Part shown: piece by piece, positions 6,243-8,660 of the stretch
How the letters are laid out: each line of letters starts with the position of its first letter
Numbering within the stretch: the stretch's first letter is position 1
Assembly: GCA_937974465.1 (NCBI GenBank)
Contig: CALJWY010000223.1
Span: 1-8,660, forward strand
Length of the DNA stretch: 8,660 nucleotides
Direction of reading: 5' to 3'
Source of the DNA: an uncultured Lysobacterales bacterium
GTDB lineage: Bacteria > Pseudomonadota > Gammaproteobacteria > Xanthomonadales > SZUA-36
Position numbers and translations under genes: made by a program
The notes under the pieces: model-generated
Told to the model about the DNA's origin: nothing
Databases searched by the model: none
The model's input: the letters and a program-made list of their open reading frames with translations, nothing else

Positions 6243-6705
6243 ATTACCACTGGAGATACCTGAAAGGGTATGTCATATCGCCATCGTTGCAGGTGAGTTT
6301 AATCATTTCATCACCCAGCAACTGGTTGACGGTGCTTTAGATGCCTTGAATCGGAATGGCGTCCCGGAGTCCAACATTACACTCGCCTGGGTACCCGGTG
6401 CGTTTGAGTTGCCGCTTGCAGCCAATGCCTTTGCCAGTGGTGGCCGGCATGATGCAGTGATAGCCCTCGGTGCTGTTATCCGCGGTGGCACGCCACACTT
6501 TGATTATGTCGCAGGCGAATGCAGCCGGGGCCTGGCCCAGGTTGGCCTCACACATAACCTGCCTGTTATTTTTGGCGTTTTGACCACCGACAACATTGAT
6601 CAGGCACTTGAACGTGCCGGTTCAGGTGCCGGCAACAAAGGGTTTGATACGGCCATTGCGGCGTTACAAATGATTGGTTTACTGGATCGAATCCATGCCG
6701 AGTAA
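6235..6705 (+). CDS. ribH: 6,7-dimethyl-8-ribityllumazine synthase
   Basis: RibH condenses the ribityl-aminopyrimidine with the RibB product to form lumazine, the substrate of riboflavin synthase; family members often form large hollow capsids. The length of 156 residues equals E. coli RibH. Visible motifs are FNHFI (22-26) at the substrate pocket, WVPGAFELP (52-60), VIRGGTPHFDYV with catalytic H88, GVLTTDNIDQALERAG with phosphate-binding R127, and NKG. The start is ATG 6235 with GGAG nine bases upstream (6222-6225). A longer frame from TTG 6157 would add 26 residues encoded by the ribB tail and is not family-like. It overlaps ribB by eight bases and nusB by eleven, which suggests coupling. 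Confidence 0.97.
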   Translation: MNELPLEIPERVCHIAIVAGEFNHFITQQLVDGALDALNRNGVPESNITLAWVPGAFELPLAANAFASGGRHDAVIALGAVIRGGTPHFDYVAGECSRGLAQVGLTHNLPVIFGVLTTDNIDQALERAGSGAGNKGFDTAIAALQMIGLLDRIHAE

Positions 6706-7153
6706 ACCTGAAAGCAAGTTTGAATTCCGTCGCCGCGCCCGTCGCCGCGCCTTGCAGGCTTTGTACCAGTGGCACCTGACCGGTATGGACGTTGGTGCAA
6801 TACTGGCCCAATTCCGTGAAGAGCAGGATTTCAGTAACGTTGATACGGAGTTGTTCGCAACCCTCGTCAGAAAAGTCACTGTTGGGCAGTCGGATATCGA
6901 TGAAAAGATCGAACCATACCTTGATCGGCCATTGGCGCAGCTGGACATAATAGAACACGTGATTCTTAGCATTGCCACCTATGAGCTATTGCACAGCATG
7001 GAAGTACCGCACCAGGTTGTCATTGATGAAGCCGTGAACCTGGCCAAACAATTTGGTGCTGAGCAAGGGCATAGTTTCATCAACGGTGTGCTCGATAAGG
7101 CAGCCAAAGAGTGGCGTGACCCGGCAAACTTTTCGCCATTTACATCAGCGTAA
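6695..7153 (+). CDS. nusB: Transcription antitermination factor NusB
   Basis: NusB binds boxA RNA together with NusE (S10) and promotes antitermination on rRNA operons. The protein is 152 residues against 139 in E. coli, with a slightly longer N-terminus and C-terminus. The arginine-rich RNA-binding helix is RRRARRRALQALYQW (from residue 12). Later family motifs are EEQDFSNVD, VPHQVVIDEAVNLAKQFGAE and FINGVLDKAA. The arginine helix is encoded by two perfect 12-base copies of CGTCGCCGCGCC (6728-6751), yet alignment with E. coli shows no insertion there. The start is ATG 6695 with GGA eight bases upstream, overlapping ribH by eleven bases. A TTG at 6674 is the only in-frame alternative seen. 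Two in-frame stops stand in tandem (TAATAA). Confidence 0.96.
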   Translation: MPSKPESKFEFRRRARRRALQALYQWHLTGMDVGAILAQFREEQDFSNVDTELFATLVRKVTVGQSDIDEKIEPYLDRPLAQLDIIEHVILSIATYELLHSMEVPHQVVIDEAVNLAKQFGAEQGHSFINGVLDKAAKEWRDPANFSPFTSA

Positions 7154-7171
7154 TAAGACGGTCGTGACCAT

Positions 7172-8173
7172 ATGAAGGAGTTTCAGCTGATTCAACAGAT
7201 TCAGCAGGGACTGTCCGTGTCTGCGGCTGATAATCTGCAGTCAGGAGTGATACTCGGCATTGGGGATGATGCTGCCGTAGTTGAGGTGCCCGCCGGTCGC
7301 CATTTGGTGGCGGCAACCGATACTTTGAATGCCGGTGTACATTTTCCTGTCGCTACCCTGCCTTTTGATATTGCCTACAAATGCCTGGCAGTTAATTTGA
7401 GTGACATGGCGGCAATGGGTGCGATTCCACGTTGGGCACTGCTGTCCCTGTCACTGCCCGAGGCCGGTCAACAATGGGTCATGTCCTTCATCGATGGTTT
7501 TAATTCATTGGCGAACAACCATGGAGTGGTATTGATCGGTGGTGATACCACCCACGGACCCCTGTCAGTGAGTCTGACTGCGTTGGGACTGGTCAAACCG
7601 GGTATGCAACTCGTACGTCATGGTGCCAAACCGGGTGACCTGCTCGTGGTTTCAGGAACCGTCGGTGGTGCCGCAAGGGTGCTGGACCTTTTGCAACAGG
7701 ATGCTGATTCACAAGCCGGGGGCGATTTAAAAGACAGGCGCTTGCTGGACCGGCCGGTGCCAAGGGTTGAGCTTGGACAATGCCTGCCAGGCTATGCAAC
7801 TTCCTGTATCGATATTTCCGATGGCTTGCTGGCAGACCTTGGGCACGTACTTGCGGCATCAAGCTGTGGTGCCAGCATTGTTCTGGAAAAGTTACCCGGT
7901 GATGAAATTCTTAACGGTCTTGAGAATCATCTAAAATGGAATTACCAGTTATCCGGCGGTGATGATTATGAACTGCTGTTTACCCTGCCGCCGGAGCACC
8001 GGGAAATGTTGAATACCTGGAGTCACCGGTCAGCTGTTGAATTGAGCATTATCGGCCAGATTGAAGAACAACCCGGAATCCGTTGTACGACCCTTACCGG
8101 TGAACGCTTCGACCCGCAACAGGCCGGTTTCGAGCACTTTCAAAAAAATGATGAGCCCCATGGAACAAGATAA
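7172..8173 (+). CDS. thiL: Thiamine-monophosphate kinase
   Basis: ThiL phosphorylates thiamine monophosphate to thiamine diphosphate with ATP, the last step of cofactor synthesis. The 333 residues compare with 325 in E. coli. Metal- and nucleotide-binding motifs appear in order: GIGDDAAVV (29-37, D32 and D33), DTLNAGVHF (50-58), NLSDMAAMGA (75-84) and GGDTT (123-127). These are followed by the C-terminal domain with SDGLLADLGH and SGGDDYELLF. ATG 7172 is the only start available after the in-frame stop at 7154-7156, and MKEFQLI fits the family's N-terminal EFxLI. No convincing ribosome binding site lies in the 18-base gap after nusB. AAGGAG occurs just inside the gene, too late to serve this start. 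Its link with nusB and pgpA is standard for gammaproteobacteria. Confidence 0.96.
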   Translation: MKEFQLIQQIQQGLSVSAADNLQSGVILGIGDDAAVVEVPAGRHLVAATDTLNAGVHFPVATLPFDIAYKCLAVNLSDMAAMGAIPRWALLSLSLPEAGQQWVMSFIDGFNSLANNHGVVLIGGDTTHGPLSVSLTALGLVKPGMQLVRHGAKPGDLLVVSGTVGGAARVLDLLQQDADSQAGGDLKDRRLLDRPVPRVELGQCLPGYATSCIDISDGLLADLGHVLAASSCGASIVLEKLPGDEILNGLENHLKWNYQLSGGDDYELLFTLPPEHREMLNTWSHRSAVELSIIGQIEEQPGIRCTTLTGERFDPQQAGFEHFQKNDEPHGTR

Positions 8174-8657
8174 GCCCGTTCATGATCGCCCAACGTTAAA
8201 AGAAGTCGTTTTTGGCACACCATCAGGTTTTCTGGCTTTTGGCTTTGGCTCCGGGTTATCCCCGGTCGCGCCCGGAACCATGGGCACACTGGTTTCTGTT
8301 CCCTTTGTATTTGCGCTGCAAGCCCTGGGCCCTGAAGCCTTTTGGATTGCCCTGGTTTTGCTGTTCCTCGTTGGAGTCAGCCTGTGTGAGAATGTCAGTC
8401 AAAAACTGGGTGTACACGACCATGGCGGTATAGTTTGGGATGAAATGGTTGGCTACTGGCTGGCCACCGCATTCGTACCGCTTCAATGGCCATGGTTATT
8501 GGCCGCATTTGTATTATTCCGTTTTTTCGATATTTTAAAGCCGTGGCCCATTCGCCAGCTTGATAAAGCGGTGGGCGGTGGCTTTGGCATCATGATTGAT
8601 GACATCGCCGCTGCAGTCTTCACCATGGTAATCCTGGGCCTGGTGCAGGTTTGGTAG
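8160..8657 (+). CDS. pgpA: Phosphatidylglycerophosphatase A
   Basis: PgpA is an inner-membrane phosphatase that dephosphorylates phosphatidylglycerophosphate to phosphatidylglycerol. The 165-residue protein (172 in E. coli) has the family blocks GFGSGLSPVAPGTMGT (28-43), GVHDHGGIVWDE (84-95) with conserved acidic residues D94 and E95, RFFDILKPWPIR (121-132) and GIMIDDI (143-149). Hydrophobic membrane segments lie around 44-76, 97-122 and 147-163. The start is uncertain. ATG 8160 gives MEQDKPVHDR and overlaps thiL by 14 bases; ATG 8151 or 8148 would add three or four residues. The frame stays open back to 8061, but those codons lie in thiL and show no family resemblance. The ribosome binding site is weak (GATGAG). 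Only three bases follow the stop before the window ends. Confidence 0.95.
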   Translation: MEQDKPVHDRPTLKEVVFGTPSGFLAFGFGSGLSPVAPGTMGTLVSVPFVFALQALGPEAFWIALVLLFLVGVSLCENVSQKLGVHDHGGIVWDEMVGYWLATAFVPLQWPWLLAAFVLFRFFDILKPWPIRQLDKAVGGGFGIMIDDIAAAVFTMVILGLVQVW

Positions 8658-8660
8658 GTG

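Noticed and set aside
8061..8159. Upstream start extending PgpA by 33 residues
   Set aside because: These codons overlap the thiL C-terminal coding region and show no PgpA similarity.

Overview
The window is a compact, housekeeping stretch of a bacterial chromosome. Protein similarities recalled from E. coli, together with gene order, point to a gammaproteobacterium outside the Enterobacterales. E. coli keeps nrdR-ribD-ribH-nusB-thiL-pgpA together but has its riboflavin synthase gene and ribB elsewhere. Here both sit inside the cluster, glyA is fused to its front, and the ribB product carries a dead GTP cyclohydrolase II-like tail. I see no tRNA, rRNA, CRISPR array, insertion sequence, prophage gene or sign of recent transfer.

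Layout: bases 1-1243 (minus strand) hold the first 414 codons of ettA, an ABC-F translation factor that runs off the left edge. Bases 1244-1468 are a divergent intergenic region, the richest non-coding part of the window. They hold two hairpins, a candidate 17-codon upstream ORF with a strong ribosome binding site in front of ettA, an anti-Shine-Dalgarno-like sequence between that ORF and ettA, and a candidate extended -10 promoter for glyA. From 1469 to 8657 nine genes run on the plus strand: glyA, nrdR, ribD, ribE, ribB (RibBX type), ribH, nusB, thiL, pgpA. The largest gap among them is 102 nt, between nrdR and ribD, and it contains two inverted repeats that cross each other. Four junctions are short overlaps of 1, 8, 11 and 14 nt, so the run is probably an operon with translational coupling.

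Functionally the core is riboflavin synthesis. RibD makes the pyrimidine, RibB makes the four-carbon unit, RibH joins them to lumazine, and RibE converts lumazine to riboflavin. The first step, GTP cyclohydrolase II, is missing because the RibB tail lacks its zinc cysteines, so a separate ribA must lie elsewhere. The neighbours supply one-carbon units (GlyA), control of ribonucleotide reductase (NrdR), transcription antitermination (NusB), thiamine diphosphate (ThiL) and phosphatidylglycerol (PgpA).

I did not find an obviously new biological system. The observation most worth following is the possible leader-ORF and RNA-switch arrangement upstream of ettA.
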